A stretch of 64,000 nt of DNA from Candidatus Altimarinota bacterium. Lineage in GTDB: Bacteria > Cyanobacteriota > Cyanobacteriia > Cyanobacteriales > Microcystaceae. Both the position numbers and the translations under genes were made by a program. The stretch covers positions 1-64,000 of the forward strand of contig JAAUUT010000014.1 in assembly GCA_012031035.1 (NCBI GenBank), read 5' to 3'. Positions 28,869 through 40,127 of this stretch are shown piece after piece; position 1 is the stretch's first letter, and each line of letters starts with the position of its first letter. A model generated the notes under the pieces. It made no database searches. It was not told the DNA's origin and saw nothing but the letters and a program-made list of their open reading frames with translations.

Positions 28869-29918
28869 GTGAACAGAGTTGTCGTCGGTCTATCGGGTGG
28901 CGTTGATAGTTCGGTTGCGGCTGCCACCTTACACCATCAAGGATATGAAGTTATCGGTCTTACCCTTTGGTTGATGAAGGGTAAAGGTCAATGTTGTTCT
29001 GAAGGAATGGTGGATGCGGCGACGATTTGCGAACAGTTGAATATTCCCCATCACATCGTCGATAGTCGCGATGTTTTTCAGGCTAATATTATCGATTATC
29101 TCGTCTCTGGTTACGAAAGCGGAATCGCCCCTTTGCCGTGTTCTCAGTGCAACAAAGCGGTAAAATTTGGTCCGATGGTTCGCTATGCTAGAGAACAGTT
29201 GGATTGCGATCGCATTGCTACGGGTCACTATGCTCGCATTCGTTATGATGAAGCAACTGGACGCTATCAATTATTAAGAGCGATCGATCCTAAAAAAGAT
29301 CAATCTTACTTTTTGTACGATCTAACCCAAGACTTGTTAGCAGCATCTATCTTTCCCTTGGGCGAACAAACCAAAGAAGAAACCAGACGCATTGCCACTC
29401 AATTTGGTTTAAAAACTGCCGATAAACCTGACAGTCAGGATTTATGCTTAATTGAAGCACACGGTACGATGCGATCGTTTCTAGATAAATATATCGATCG
29501 CAAAGAAGGCGATATCGTCGATCTCGATGGCAAAGTATTAGGAAAGCATAACGGCATCCATCACTATACCATCGGTCAGCGCAAAGGGTTGGGCATTGCC
29601 GCAACCGAACCTTTGTACGTCGTCAAACTCGATCCGGCAATGAATCGTGTTATTGTAGGAAACCGCGCCAATGCTGGAAGTTTAGAATGTACGGTAGGGC
29701 GAATGAATTGGATGTCCATTCCCGAACCTTCTAATCCAATACAAACGCAAGTGCAAGTCCGCTATCAAGCAACTCCTGTGGTAGCAAGCGTTATTCCTTT
29801 AGGAGAATCGCGCATTAAACTAACGTTTGACGAACCCCAGTTTGCTATTACTCCAGGACAAGCAGCCGTTTTGTATGATGGCGATGTTTTGCTTGGCGGC
29901 GGGATTATCGAAAAGTAG
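28869..29918 (+). CDS. mnmA: tRNA-specific 2-thiouridylase
   Basis: MnmA adds sulphur to position 2 of U34 in tRNAs for Lys, Glu and Gln. The start is GTG 28869. The PP-loop [14 protein letters not shown] is at the N-terminus. The two catalytic cysteines are expected in [13 protein letters not shown] and in [26 protein letters not shown] and the C-terminal [17 protein letters not shown] complete the family pattern. 349 residues is normal. It converges on the CHASE2-GGDEF gene, with an AT-rich imperfect hairpin between the stops. Confidence 0.97.
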   Translation: MNRVVVGLSGGVDSSVAAATLHHQGYEVIGLTLWLMKGKGQCCSEGMVDAATICEQLNIPHHIVDSRDVFQANIIDYLVSGYESGIAPLPCSQCNKAVKFGPMVRYAREQLDCDRIATGHYARIRYDEATGRYQLLRAIDPKKDQSYFLYDLTQDLLAASIFPLGEQTKEETRRIATQFGLKTADKPDSQDLCLIEAHGTMRSFLDKYIDRKEGDIVDLDGKVLGKHNGIHHYTIGQRKGLGIAATEPLYVVKLDPAMNRVIVGNRANAGSLECTVGRMNWMSIPEPSNPIQTQVQVRYQATPVVASVIPLGESRIKLTFDEPQFAITPGQAAVLYDGDVLLGGGIIEK

Positions 29919-29952
29919 TAGCAGTTAAATTTTTAATTTTTGTAGATTAAAT

Positions 29953-31764
29953 TTACTGCATTATAGAACGACCGATCGCGCGATTTCGTCCTTTTTGTTT
30001 AGCTTCGTAGAGAGCTTCGTCAGCGGTAGCGATAAGCTTAGGTAAAGAAGAGGTAAAATTTGGAATGATAGTGGCTACACCACAACTAAGCGTCACGCGA
30101 TCGCTAACCAAAGATTTAGCATGAACGATGTGTAAAGCGCTGACTTGGAAGTTAATTCGTTCGGCAATCTGAAGGGCAGTTTCATTATTAGTATTGGGTA
30201 GTACGATAACAAATTCCTCTCCCCCATAGCGAGCTACCAAATCGTTAGATCGTACTGCACGACCGAGTGCTTTTGCCACTTGTTGCAGACAATTATCTCC
30301 AGCTAAATGACCGTAAGTATCGTTATAGAGCTTAAAATGATCCACATCGCACAAGATAACCGAGAGTGGTTGTTTCGTTTCAACTTGTCGATACCACTGT
30401 TGCTCGATATATTCATTAAAGTAGCGGCGGTTGGCAACTTGAGTTAAGCTATCTAAAGAAGCTTGGCGTTGCAACTCTGAGGTTCTGTACCCTTGAATCA
30501 TCAAAACCGATAAACTCATCGCGACTAAAGGGGCAATCACCGGAAGCCACCAACCTCCTAAAAAAGCTAAATAAGTCAACCCAACTAAAACGCTTCCGGG
30601 TAAAACAATAGCAACAACAGTCAGGATAGCCAATGAGACAATATTTTGTCTGAAGGGATTCTTTTTGAGTAATTTCCAACCAATCGAAGCCCCCACAAAA
30701 GACCAAAACAAGATCCACAGCCATTCTTGCGGATCGGATAATATTTGAAGTAAAGGACGACCGTTTAAAGCTGCACTCAAAATTTGACTGGCGATATTGG
30801 CGTGAATAACGACTCCTGGCATTGGGAGGGGATGACTGCTCAAACTACTGCTGTAAGGGGTTTGAAAATGGTCGTTGAGGCTTTCGGCAGTCGAACCGAT
30901 GAGAACGATGCGATCGCGCATTAACCCAGCCGGAATTCGATTTTCTACGACATCTGAGAGCGAGACAGTTTGAAAGTTTTTGATTTCCCCCCGATAGTTT
31001 AATAAAATTTGATAGCCGCCATTATCAGCACGAACATAAGAACCGTCATTTTCCTGAAACGGAATAAAAGTTGCTTTGCCTAGTTGTAATGCGTTTGGGG
31101 TTGAACGATTGGCTCTTTGCAGTCCAATTCCATCAGCTTCTAAATATTTTAAAGCTAGTGCGGTTCCCAGGCTCAAGCGTGTTTGACCGTTCTCTAGTTT
31201 GACGGAAAGCAAAGCGCGACGAACTTTGCCATCGGCATCCAAGATTAAATCGGCAAGTGCTACTCGATTTTGTTGTTTCAAAATCGGTGACGCATCGACA
31301 GAATTGCCAATAACTTTTTCTATGCCAAAGAGAATAGAAGTATTTTGAAAAACTTGCGCTAATTGTTGATATCCCGGCTCTACAGGTAAGTCGCGGTATA
31401 GATCTAAACCTATTGCTCTTGGCTTTTGCTGCTCAATTTTCTTAAGCGTTTGTGCGAGAATGGCATCAGAAAGCGGCCAGCTTTTAAAACGCTGAATGTC
31501 TGATTCACTAATGGTAACGATAACAAGACGAGGATCGGGAGCTTCTTGGGGACGCTGACGAAGGGCAAGATCGAATGCCGACCACTCCATTTGCTGAAAC
31601 ACTCCAGTTAAACTTCCTGCGACAACTAATCCAGCAATAGCGGGTGCTGTTACGAAAACTCCCTGCCATTGCCGAATTATTTGCTTAATTCTCACTCGTA
31701 TCATCTGGCGATGTCCCGAATGGCTTTTTGAGTTAACATTTTTAGCTGATTTTTGTTTTGTCAC
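29953..31764 (-). CDS. CHASE2-GGDEF diguanylate cyclase
   Basis: The 603-residue protein has a membrane helix (about 35-55), an extracytoplasmic CHASE2 sensor domain (about 55-330, including LRQRPQEAPDPRLVIVTISE), three further helices (about 350-430) and a C-terminal GGDEF domain. The catalytic motif reads GGEEF in ARYGGEEFVIVLP. The inhibitory site RxxD is present (RSND) five residues before it. It should make cyclic di-GMP. Start GTG 31764. It is the last gene of a co-directional set with DUF928, CHAT and haemagglutinin genes, so its sensor may monitor the envelope or that secretion system. Confidence 0.92.
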   Translation of the reverse strand: MTKQKSAKNVNSKSHSGHRQMIRVRIKQIIRQWQGVFVTAPAIAGLVVAGSLTGVFQQMEWSAFDLALRQRPQEAPDPRLVIVTISESDIQRFKSWPLSDAILAQTLKKIEQQKPRAIGLDLYRDLPVEPGYQQLAQVFQNTSILFGIEKVIGNSVDASPILKQQNRVALADLILDADGKVRRALLSVKLENGQTRLSLGTALALKYLEADGIGLQRANRSTPNALQLGKATFIPFQENDGSYVRADNGGYQILLNYRGEIKNFQTVSLSDVVENRIPAGLMRDRIVLIGSTAESLNDHFQTPYSSSLSSHPLPMPGVVIHANIASQILSAALNGRPLLQILSDPQEWLWILFWSFVGASIGWKLLKKNPFRQNIVSLAILTVVAIVLPGSVLVGLTYLAFLGGWWLPVIAPLVAMSLSVLMIQGYRTSELQRQASLDSLTQVANRRYFNEYIEQQWYRQVETKQPLSVILCDVDHFKLYNDTYGHLAGDNCLQQVAKALGRAVRSNDLVARYGGEEFVIVLPNTNNETALQIAERINFQVSALHIVHAKSLVSDRVTLSCGVATIIPNFTSSLPKLIATADEALYEAKQKGRNRAIGRSIMQ

Positions 31765-31818
31765 GAACTCACCACCCTCTCGAACATCTGCGGATTTAGA
31801 GAATTAGCCTAGTTAATT

Positions 31819-32556
31819 TTATTTAATTAACGGCTGAGTAGCGATCGCGTTTAATTCTACGGATGTTAATAAGTTTTCCCAGATGGTTGCTAGTTCTAAA
31901 TCGTTCGGTTGAGAACGCCCGATCTCTGCCAATGTAGCCACAGTATCGTACCAAAGTCCTGCTTTACCATATAAAGCAGCCTGTTGTATGAGGGTTGCTC
32001 CTTTTAGCTGACTACTCAAGCTAGAATTCATCTCGACACGCTGAATTTCTCCTTCTACTAAAGGACTATCCGGTCTTAGAGAGCTATCGCACATAATAAC
32101 AAAAGACCATTTATAAGTTTTATTCGTTTCTAGAGGAAGCGCGTCGGCGGGAAGTTTAATTGCCATTACGCCCGATTTTTGCGTCAGGGGTAAGAAAGTT
32201 TGATAGTGGTCGCGATCGTTTTCGTCTTTTATGCTAAAAAAAGCATTTTGAGCAACCGTTGGCGGTAAATAGACCAAGAAAGTTGGATGAGATTCTACTG
32301 TCAACCCATAACGATCTGATGGAAGAACCGCTGTGATATAAGGTTGCAAATTTTTTGGATCTTGAGAACATCTACCGTCATTACGAGAAGCTCCTCCCAC
32401 TGTATTTTTGGGTCTGTCTTCGTCAGGCGGCTCGAAGCTAACACTAGCAATCGTTGACGTTTGTTGCGTCTGGCTCCAAACCGGAGTAGCTAGGATCTGT
32501 AACCAGAGAACACTAACTAAGGAAGTTAGGGAAAAAACTAATTTTTGTAGATTCAT
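31819..32556 (-). CDS. DUF928 family exported protein
   Basis: The 245-residue protein has a signal peptide (SVLWLQILATPVWS). Family features are the GGASRNDGRC segment, TAVLPSDRYGLTVESHPTFLVYLP and YKWSFVIMCD. A helical C-terminus (AALYGKAGLWYDTVATLAEI) resembles a TPR-like hairpin. DUF928 genes in cyanobacteria often sit beside CHAT proteins and filamentous-haemagglutinin genes, as here. The molecular function is unknown. Confidence 0.85.
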   Translation of the reverse strand: MNLQKLVFSLTSLVSVLWLQILATPVWSQTQQTSTIASVSFEPPDEDRPKNTVGGASRNDGRCSQDPKNLQPYITAVLPSDRYGLTVESHPTFLVYLPPTVAQNAFFSIKDENDRDHYQTFLPLTQKSGVMAIKLPADALPLETNKTYKWSFVIMCDSSLRPDSPLVEGEIQRVEMNSSLSSQLKGATLIQQAALYGKAGLWYDTVATLAEIGRSQPNDLELATIWENLLTSVELNAIATQPLIK

Positions 32557-32741
32557 AGATCGTTTTTCTAAATAATAATTTCATTTTGTTTTCATTGTGG
32601 AGTTTTTTTACTTTTGAGACAGTGACTGCACAATGGATTAATCTGCGAGCGTCGTTATCTTACAATTTTAGAATTCCCAAAAGTAAATCTTAAATATAAA
32701 ATTGGCTATCGGTGATTAATTCGCGATCGCGGGTCGCCGAT

Positions 32742-35360
32742 CTAAAGCCAGTTTCCTACTAGGATAAAAGGGGCCCAATAAAAGGGGTGTTGAAATTTAG
32801 ATGACTTGAGTAAAGAGATTTGAGCTTGACGAAGTGCTTCCGATTTATTGAATTGAGTTGTTATTAGTTCTTGATAAAGTCTAGTCATGAGTAAGGCAGT
32901 AGATTCATCTTTGACGGCCCAAAGGGTCGCGATAGTGCTGCGAGCGCCAGAACGGACTGCCATCCCCGCTAAACCAAGCGTCGCTTGCTTGTCTCCTGCG
33001 GCAGTTTGACAGGCACTCATCACTAATAGTTCAATAGGATTGGTTTTGCCTCGCTGACGCGATCGCAATAAATTTTGGAATTCTTGGACTTTAATCGGTG
33101 CATCCCAAGCAAGAACAAAGGTTTCGTCGGGTTTGGAACTAAACTGACCGTGGGTTGCTAAGTGAACGACAGGCGCGGGGGTTTCTTCTATCTGTCGTTC
33201 AAATCTTAGTTTCGTAAATTCTTGGTTGAGTAATTGACTTGCCGGAACGGCGATCGCAATTTCGGATAATTCTACTTTGACACCTGGTAATTCCGAAAAA
33301 CCTTGGTTAGACTCGCTCACCCCCGCAGTAACGGCTGTAAATTCTTCTTGGTCTAAAATTTGTGTTTCTAGCAATTGCAATCCTGGCGCGATCGCAACTC
33401 GATAGTTTTCGATTAAATACTTTTGACCGTCGTACAATGCCGTCATGGGGATGTTGCGCAAGAATCCATCTAATACAAAAACGAGAGTTGTAATGTTATT
33501 TTTCGCTAATGCAGCTTGGGCGGGTTTAATAAGCCAATCGTAGACTTGTTGAGACTTTTGCAAGCGAATTTGGCTAGAAAAAGCTGGATTAAGGGATTGA
33601 AAGAGTTTTTCTAAGGTTTCCTCAAGTTTTTGCTGCGGTAGTTGTGTTTCGTAATAATCGAGCGGTTGTCCTGGTAGGGAAAGAATGACGGATAGACGAT
33701 CTGGCAAAATAATGGGATAGATAACAGCAGCAGCGCGATCGATTTCATCGATTTGTTGGGGACGCGCTTCTAAACACGCTTCTCGAAAGAAGTTTTCTAG
33801 TTCTGCTAGTTGTAAGGATTCGATGACGAGACGAGCTTGTTTGAGGTTATCTTGACTGGGTTTAGCTGTTTTGCTTGAGGAGGCGAGCAAAAGTTTAACT
33901 AAATTTCGGTAAATGGGTTCGATACCCTCGCGAAAAGAAAATTGTACGTTGGGATCGATCGCCACTAAATCGGCACGCAGCAATTGTAAATTATTGACCG
34001 CTTCTTGATTGGTCGCGATCGCTTCTGGAATCTCTCCCCGCGCTTCCAAAATTCTTGCTAGTTGCCATTGCCATTGATAGATAATATCGTTGGCTTTAAT
34101 TGTTTGAGCGAGGCTTAACGCTTGTTCGGTTAGGTTTTGAGCATCTGTCCATTGCTGTTTTTGCTCGTATAATTTTCCTAAAGTTCCCAAAGCGTAAGAT
34201 TCTGCTCTTTGGTCTTGCAGCGTTCTCGCTTCTTGTATGGCTTTGGCTAAAATTTTAGCAGTATCGTCGCTCGCTTGACTTTTTTCAGGCTCTGGTAAGG
34301 GAGAACGACCGTTCTTCCCAACCGATTCCAATTTCATCAAATTCTCGGCAAAATTAACCCAAGCATAGATAGCGCTGCGACTAGGGGTTAAGGTTGATAA
34401 TTCGGTTTGTAGTTGAGGTAATACAAGTAAAGCATCCGATCGCTGTTGATTTTCGATGAGAAGGCTAAATTGATTGAGTTGTGCTTCTTGCTGCAAGAGG
34501 GGATTGGCACTTGTCGAGGCAACTTGTTGATAAAATTTGATGGCTGCTTGAGTCTCGCCTGATGCTCTGCTATTATTGCCCAGACTAAACAGCGTTGCGC
34601 TTATTTCTTCTCGATTAGAGAGATTTTTGGCAATGGTTAAACTCTCTTCTAAAACTTGTTTAGAAGCTGGTAAATCTCCTAAAAGTTGCAACGCCATGCC
34701 AAGACTGCGCAATCCGGTAGCTTTGAGCGAAGAATCTGGCTGAGTTTGTAGCTGTTGCTGTACTCGTTCGAGGAGCGATCGCGATCGCCGATACAAGCCT
34801 AAATTTTGCAATGCTTGTGCTTGATTAATCTGACTTCCCAGTTTTCCTACTTCGTCTCCTGCTTGCTGGTAGCGTTGTTCGGCTTCCTGCCAAGCGTTGA
34901 GCGCTTCTTGGGTTTGTCCTCTGGCTAGTTGTAGGCTGCCTTGAGTATTGAGAACTCTAGCTAAGATAAGATTGTTATCCTTTGCTTGCTGGCTGAGTTC
35001 CAAACTTTGGGCGATCGCTTTTTGTGCGGCTTCCCATTGTCCTAACTCTTGATAAGCCAAGGATAAATAACTGAGGCTCAAGGCTTGGTTGCGCAGATCG
35101 TTTTGGCTTTGATAGGCTTGCGCTGCTTGTTGAAAAACATTAACAGCTTCAGAAAACTGTCCGTTTTGATACTGAATCTTGCCTTTTTCTAAAGATTTTT
35201 GTGCGTTGCTTGCCTGTGGAAGGATTGGCGTAGTTGGGGAATATTGGGCAACTGCTGGCACAACAATAGCGATCGCTAATAAGGTTAGTACGCTCAAGCA
35301 GAGGTAACGAGCGATTAATTTTAGACGCGATCGCATACGAGAAAAGTGTTGCCCAATCAT
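32742..35360 (-). CDS. TPR-CHAT domain protease-like protein
   Basis: With start ATG 35360, backed by GGGGAGG at 35373-35379, the protein has a signal peptide or membrane span (YLCLSVLTLLAIAIVVPAVAQ). About ten TPR motifs follow (residues 50-450), then a C-terminal CHAT domain. Both catalytic residues are visible: the histidine in HLATHGQF and the cysteine in VMSACQTAAGD. CHAT domains are caspase-like peptidases. The protein lies 27 bp downstream of the haemagglutinin gene and upstream of DUF928. It may process or scaffold the secreted adhesin, or sense its folding state (inference). Confidence 0.88.
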   Translation of the reverse strand: MIGQHFSRMRSRLKLIARYLCLSVLTLLAIAIVVPAVAQYSPTTPILPQASNAQKSLEKGKIQYQNGQFSEAVNVFQQAAQAYQSQNDLRNQALSLSYLSLAYQELGQWEAAQKAIAQSLELSQQAKDNNLILARVLNTQGSLQLARGQTQEALNAWQEAEQRYQQAGDEVGKLGSQINQAQALQNLGLYRRSRSLLERVQQQLQTQPDSSLKATGLRSLGMALQLLGDLPASKQVLEESLTIAKNLSNREEISATLFSLGNNSRASGETQAAIKFYQQVASTSANPLLQQEAQLNQFSLLIENQQRSDALLVLPQLQTELSTLTPSRSAIYAWVNFAENLMKLESVGKNGRSPLPEPEKSQASDDTAKILAKAIQEARTLQDQRAESYALGTLGKLYEQKQQWTDAQNLTEQALSLAQTIKANDIIYQWQWQLARILEARGEIPEAIATNQEAVNNLQLLRADLVAIDPNVQFSFREGIEPIYRNLVKLLLASSSKTAKPSQDNLKQARLVIESLQLAELENFFREACLEARPQQIDEIDRAAAVIYPIILPDRLSVILSLPGQPLDYYETQLPQQKLEETLEKLFQSLNPAFSSQIRLQKSQQVYDWLIKPAQAALAKNNITTLVFVLDGFLRNIPMTALYDGQKYLIENYRVAIAPGLQLLETQILDQEEFTAVTAGVSESNQGFSELPGVKVELSEIAIAVPASQLLNQEFTKLRFERQIEETPAPVVHLATHGQFSSKPDETFVLAWDAPIKVQEFQNLLRSRQRGKTNPIELLVMSACQTAAGDKQATLGLAGMAVRSGARSTIATLWAVKDESTALLMTRLYQELITTQFNKSEALRQAQISLLKSSKFQHPFYWAPFILVGNWL

Positions 35361-35387
35361 CTTTCTGTAATTCCTCCCCAAAAACTA

Positions 35388-38300
35388 TCAATATTGAACA
35401 CAATTAACAGGTTGCTGGCTCAAGGCTTGAGTCATTCCCTCGGATGTACGAGAAACCAGACGAACTTTCCCATCACTACTTTGCACCCAACCTTGTGCCT
35501 CTGTAATTTTTGATGTTTGTTGGGAGGAACGATCGCGCGTCTCTACTGCATCATTTTCTCCTTCAATCGCTCGTAAATCCTGCCATATCGATCGCCCTTG
35601 TAGGGTTTGACTGGGATTTTCTGGTAAACCGCCGCGTCCGGTGACGACAAACGTATTGCCTTCATCGGCAGGACATCCGGCAACAATCTGGTTGCTGACA
35701 TCAACGACTTGGGAAGGTAATACAACTGCACTTATCGTGCGATCGACACTGGGATCGATAATTTGGACAACGCCACTAAATTGCGAACCTAGTTCGGACG
35801 TTGCAGTAATATCGCTTAACGCTGTTAATTGTTTTCTTGGCTTAATGCCAAACAATCCTTGCGTCCGAACAATCACGCGACCGCCGCGACTTTGTTGGGC
35901 GTTGGCACTGATATCGCTATTTTCGTTGGCGATAGCAAAGAGAAGATTGGTATCGATAATGATATTACCGCCCGGAGCAGTTCCTCGACCGTTGGTACTA
36001 ATTTGACTGCCTCGACGTAGTTCGATTAAGGGAGCTTGGAGGGTTATGTTACCTTGACCACCAGTAGCGGAAATCCTGCCGCGATCGAGCAGAAATCTAG
36101 CAGGGGATAGACCTTTGATGTCGATATTGCCTCCCGAACCCAAACGGTTAGAATCTGCTGAGATTTTGCTATTTCCTAAAATTGATAAATTCCCCGTAGT
36201 TATCGCAATATTCCCTCCACTTCCTTCTCCAGAAGCATCGGTGCTAATTCGACTTCCTTGACGCAGTTGAAGATCTTGAGACTGAATGTTAATGTTGCCT
36301 CGATTTCCCGATACTGTATCGGCCGTAAGCGTGCCTTGGTTGTCTAATAGGATAGAACGAGCCTTTATATTCATATTGCCGGCTTGTCCTTGTCCTGGAC
36401 TAAAGTCGAGGTTGGCGCTAGGAAAATTACTAACGCTGATAGTTGTCCCATCTCGAACGGTTAATCGATCTGTCGCAAGATTGATATCGCCTCCATTTCC
36501 TTTTTCAATAATTGCATTAGCAAATAATCCGCTTGCTTGCCCTTCGCCTCTCCCAATTAGTTCGATCTCGTCAGCTTGAATATTGAGGTTTCCTGAATTT
36601 CCAATTCCATTGGTACTGACAGCAATTTGCGCTCCATCGAGAAGGCGCAGACTTTCGGTTTGAATCCTTATCTCACCTCCTCGACCCGTTGCGAGGTCGT
36701 CGGCCACTGCTGCCGTCAATCCGCTAGAAACTGGTAAATTCCCAACAGGAACAAAGGCTAATTCTCCAATTGCTTCTATTTTTTTGGCTTTAACATCGAT
36801 TAACCCACCATTCCCCGTACTGGTAGTAATAGCTTCAATCGTTCCTCCACCTGTTAAGCGCAAGTTTTCGGTATTAATCGTTAAATTTCCTCCCTTCCCG
36901 GCGGAGAAAGCGTTGACTCCAATAGTTGCTCCATCAGCTACCAGTAGGCGATCGCTTGTAATTCTCAAATTACCCCCGTTGCCCGTTGTTTCAAATCCAT
37001 CAACATTAGCAAACAAACCACTCGGTAATCCATTAATGCCAATTAATTCGACTTCATTAGCGTTCAGTGTCAGGGTTCCCCCGTTACCCATTCCAAAAGT
37101 GCTAACAGAAATTTGCGCGCCATCGGCTACTCGCACGCGATCGGTTTCAATCTGTATATTGCCTCCATTCCCCGTCGCTGCAAATTCGACATCAGCAACA
37201 AGCCAGTTGGACTTCCATCGGGGGCAGTTCCTATTACTTCAACTTCATTCGCTTTTAGATTTAAAGTTCCTCCATGACCCAATCCAAAGGTACTAACGAT
37301 AATTTGCGCGCCATCGGCTAGTCGCACGCGATCGCTAGTAATATTTAGAACTCCGCCATTCCCATTAGCACCTGGAGCAACAGGAGCAAATAAACCGCTA
37401 GGGCCGAGAAAGTTACCGCTGGTGACTTCTACAAAATTAGCCTTAACGTTCAACGTTCCTGCATCGCCATCGCCAAACGTTCCGGTAGATATCTGCGCCC
37501 CATCAACAACTTGCAAATATATCGTGTTAATGTTTATTGTTCCCCCTCTGCCAGTTGCCCCAGAAGCAACATCAGCTAGAAAACTACTATAAATATTGTC
37601 GGAAATGCCTTGTAAGCTAACCGATTTAGAAGCGTTAATGGTAATCTTTCCACCCGCACCAGAACCTAGTGTATTAGAGAAGATAACCGAACCATCACTC
37701 AGCGTTAAATTCCGTGCTTGAAGGGCGATATCGCCTGCATCTGTTCCACTAGCATCCACCGAAGATGCTTGAGTAAGTTGAACCTCGCCATAATCGATAG
37801 TCGCTGATGGATTGCTTAGTTGCAGTTGTCCGTTGCTATCAGCGATTGAAACTTGTCCGCTTCTCACTGCCCAGAGTTCGATCCGTCCTTCTTCTGCTGT
37901 CAGATTGCCGCCTTCAACCAAGATATCACCGCCTACCAAGGCTAAGGTTCGATTGGGATTTACTTGCAATCCAACAGGTCGAGAAGTGCGATCGATTTCA
38001 GGACTGTCCTGTCTCTGCCTCAAATTGTTTCCCAATCCTCTAACGGTTATACTGCCTGGATTAGAACCATATTGCAATCCTACAGGAATGCTCATCTTTA
38101 ATAGAGGGGGCGCTTGGGGTTTTATGGCACTAAATTCGCTGCCATCTGTCCATTTGAAACTCTCGGCGGTACTGGCAAAAAAAGAACCACCAAGATTGAG
38201 GGAAGCATTGGGGCCAAAAATTATGCCGTTGGGATTGAGTAGAAATAAGTTTGCAGAACCGTTTGCCCTAATTAAACCATCGATATTTGAGATAGATTGT

Positions 38301-38570
38301 CCTGTGACCCGCGAAAAAAATATTTTCTATTTTCGAGGGATTGTTAAAAAAAGCTTCTTTTCTTGTAGATACAGAAAGTTGCTCGAAACTGTGAAATAAA
38401 TTGTTGTTGCGAATCGTGCCGCCTGTAATTTCGCTAGTGTTTCCATTAGTCGTAACGATGGAGTTGTTGGGTAGCGTTCGATCTGGAATAATCTGTGCTT
38501 GGGCGATCGAAGGTAATAGGAATCCCAAACAGCAACTAGAAAAAAAGACAAATTGCAAGAGTCGAGACAT
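35388..38570 (-). CDS. Filamentous-haemagglutinin-type two-partner secreted protein, two apparent frameshifts
   Basis: The N-terminus has a signal peptide (CCLGFLLPSIAQAQ), then the TPS secretion domain with LFLLNPNGIIFGPNASLNLGG. The rest is a right-handed beta-helix built from repeats of GNGGxxxI...L.xxDGAQIxxxTxGxGxGG. It ends with VSNQIVAGCPADEGNTF, a common cyanobacterial tail. The reading frame is broken by an extra A in the run at 38314-38320 and a missing A at about 37197. Correcting these gives about 1060 residues. Neighbouring CHAT and DUF928 genes fit. No TpsB (ShlB-type) transporter is in the window. It is probably a surface adhesin. Confidence 0.85.
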
Positions 38571-38693
38571 ATAAACTTTTAAATTTGCATTGCTCCTCTC
38601 TAGTATCTTAAAAAAATTTCTAAAACTTGCAATTTATCTAGATTCAATCTTGATGTCTTGGGCGCGATCGCGTTAAGTTAGCGATCGCTTAAT

Positions 38694-40121
38694 TTATCCC
38701 TTACTTTGAAGTTTGAGTTTGGCGATCGCACCTAATCCCAATAATCCAAATAATCCAGTAATGGCAGACGGTTCGGGAACGGATTTCTTTTGAAGGTCTT
38801 GAGGATCTACAGTTTGCCAAGAAAAGTGTTGCCAAAAGCCGTTTTGCCATTTGCATCCCGAACCCTGACGGGATCGACCTTTAGTACTACAGTTTTTATT
38901 CCCACCACTACTGCCCCATTTGTAGATTTTACTTTGGTCGATCATTGTCTCTACGTCCTGGCTGCGGTCTTGGGACAGCAATCGCTCTGCTTCTAACGGG
39001 TTCGCTTCCAGCCACGCTACTGTTTTACCGATTCTAGCTGCTAAACGTTGTTTAGCCTGCAATTCAAGATTGGCAAAATTTACTGTTCCCATTCCTAGAT
39101 CCCAGCCAATCGCATCCATCGCGCGTCGGTCGAGGGTCGAAATGTTCCCTTTTTGACCTACGTTTAGGACTGGATTCATAATGCCCAGAGGATTGTTATT
39201 CTGTTTCCAATGACTAGCTTGCTCTCCGTCGCCGCCGAGACTGGTATCCTCTCCGGTGGCAAAGTAACCGAGAGCCGTTTTACCGCCATCGACGGAAAAG
39301 TAAGGGTTGCCACCCATAGACATATCGATCCAGGGATCTCCCGATCCTCCGGCTGCAATGCTTTGAGTAGAATAACGAAACAAATCGAGAGGGGTAACGT
39401 GGTCTAATTTGCCAGTTAAAGCGGCGTAATAGTCACTTACGGATTCGTACTGAGTCTTTTGGGTTAACCATCCTGGTTTATCGACTCCACTAACAAAACC
39501 GAGGACGTGACCGATTTCGTGGATTCCTACGCTCACAAAGTCTAAATGGTTATTCGCAACGGTAGTGTTCTGGTGGTTATAATTCCAGCTAACAGGATAC
39601 TCGTTAAGATTATTCATGAGGATATAGCCATCGAGGGCAGAATTGTTTCTGTCGAGCATCCCTAGTGCCTTGGCATTGGCACGAGTCATATTGAGAAAGG
39701 AATTGTTATCGACCTTGTAACCATCTACTAGCGACGTAAACTTATCTTTATCGTCTTGCAGATTATTAGTGACAGAAGTATCATCTGCTGATTTTCGATC
39801 GGCAATGGTAGAAGTACGCCAGGTATCGTAGGCTTGCTTGGCGCTGATTCCTGGCAGCGCGCCACCAATAACATTGGTTGGAAGGTCGTTAGTCATTTCA
39901 ACATAGATGTTGACGGAAACTGGATCGGCTAAATTAGCGTTCCAAATTCCCCCTGCCATCTCAAAGCCAATCATTTGCTTTAGGGTGGTTCCTTGAGCAT
40001 AGCTGAAGTTAAATTGCACGGCTTGTGCTGCCGGACTAGTAGCCGCGATCGCGACTGATGAAACCGTGAAGGGAACAAGCAATTTAATAAGATTAATTAG
40101 ACTAAAATTTTTTTCGGACAT
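38694..40121 (-). CDS. Secreted metzincin-type metalloprotease with PEP-CTERM anchor
   Basis: After ATG 40121 comes a signal peptide ending near AAQA. The zinc site HEIGHVLGF extends to an aspartate (HExxHxxGxxxxxD), the metzincin-like pattern. The C-terminus has VPEPSAITGLFGLLGLGAIAK, a PEP-CTERM sorting signal (VPEP, membrane span, basic end). PEP-CTERM proteins are thought to be trimmed and anchored by exosortase. It resembles the family called NF038122. The substrate is unknown. A region of remodelled sequence with an IS remnant lies upstream. Confidence 0.87.
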   Translation of the reverse strand: MSEKNFSLINLIKLLVPFTVSSVAIAATSPAAQAVQFNFSYAQGTTLKQMIGFEMAGGIWNANLADPVSVNIYVEMTNDLPTNVIGGALPGISAKQAYDTWRTSTIADRKSADDTSVTNNLQDDKDKFTSLVDGYKVDNNSFLNMTRANAKALGMLDRNNSALDGYILMNNLNEYPVSWNYNHQNTTVANNHLDFVSVGIHEIGHVLGFVSGVDKPGWLTQKTQYESVSDYYAALTGKLDHVTPLDLFRYSTQSIAAGGSGDPWIDMSMGGNPYFSVDGGKTALGYFATGEDTSLGGDGEQASHWKQNNNPLGIMNPVLNVGQKGNISTLDRRAMDAIGWDLGMGTVNFANLELQAKQRLAARIGKTVAWLEANPLEAERLLSQDRSQDVETMIDQSKIYKWGSSGGNKNCSTKGRSRQGSGCKWQNGFWQHFSWQTVDPQDLQKKSVPEPSAITGLFGLLGLGAIAKLKLQSKG

Positions 40122-40127
40122 TCTCAA

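Noticed and set aside
35641-37296. Several plus-strand open frames opposite the haemagglutinin gene
   Set aside because: Proline- and leucine-rich translations mirror the glycine/asparagine repeats on the coding strand. No start signals or known motifs.
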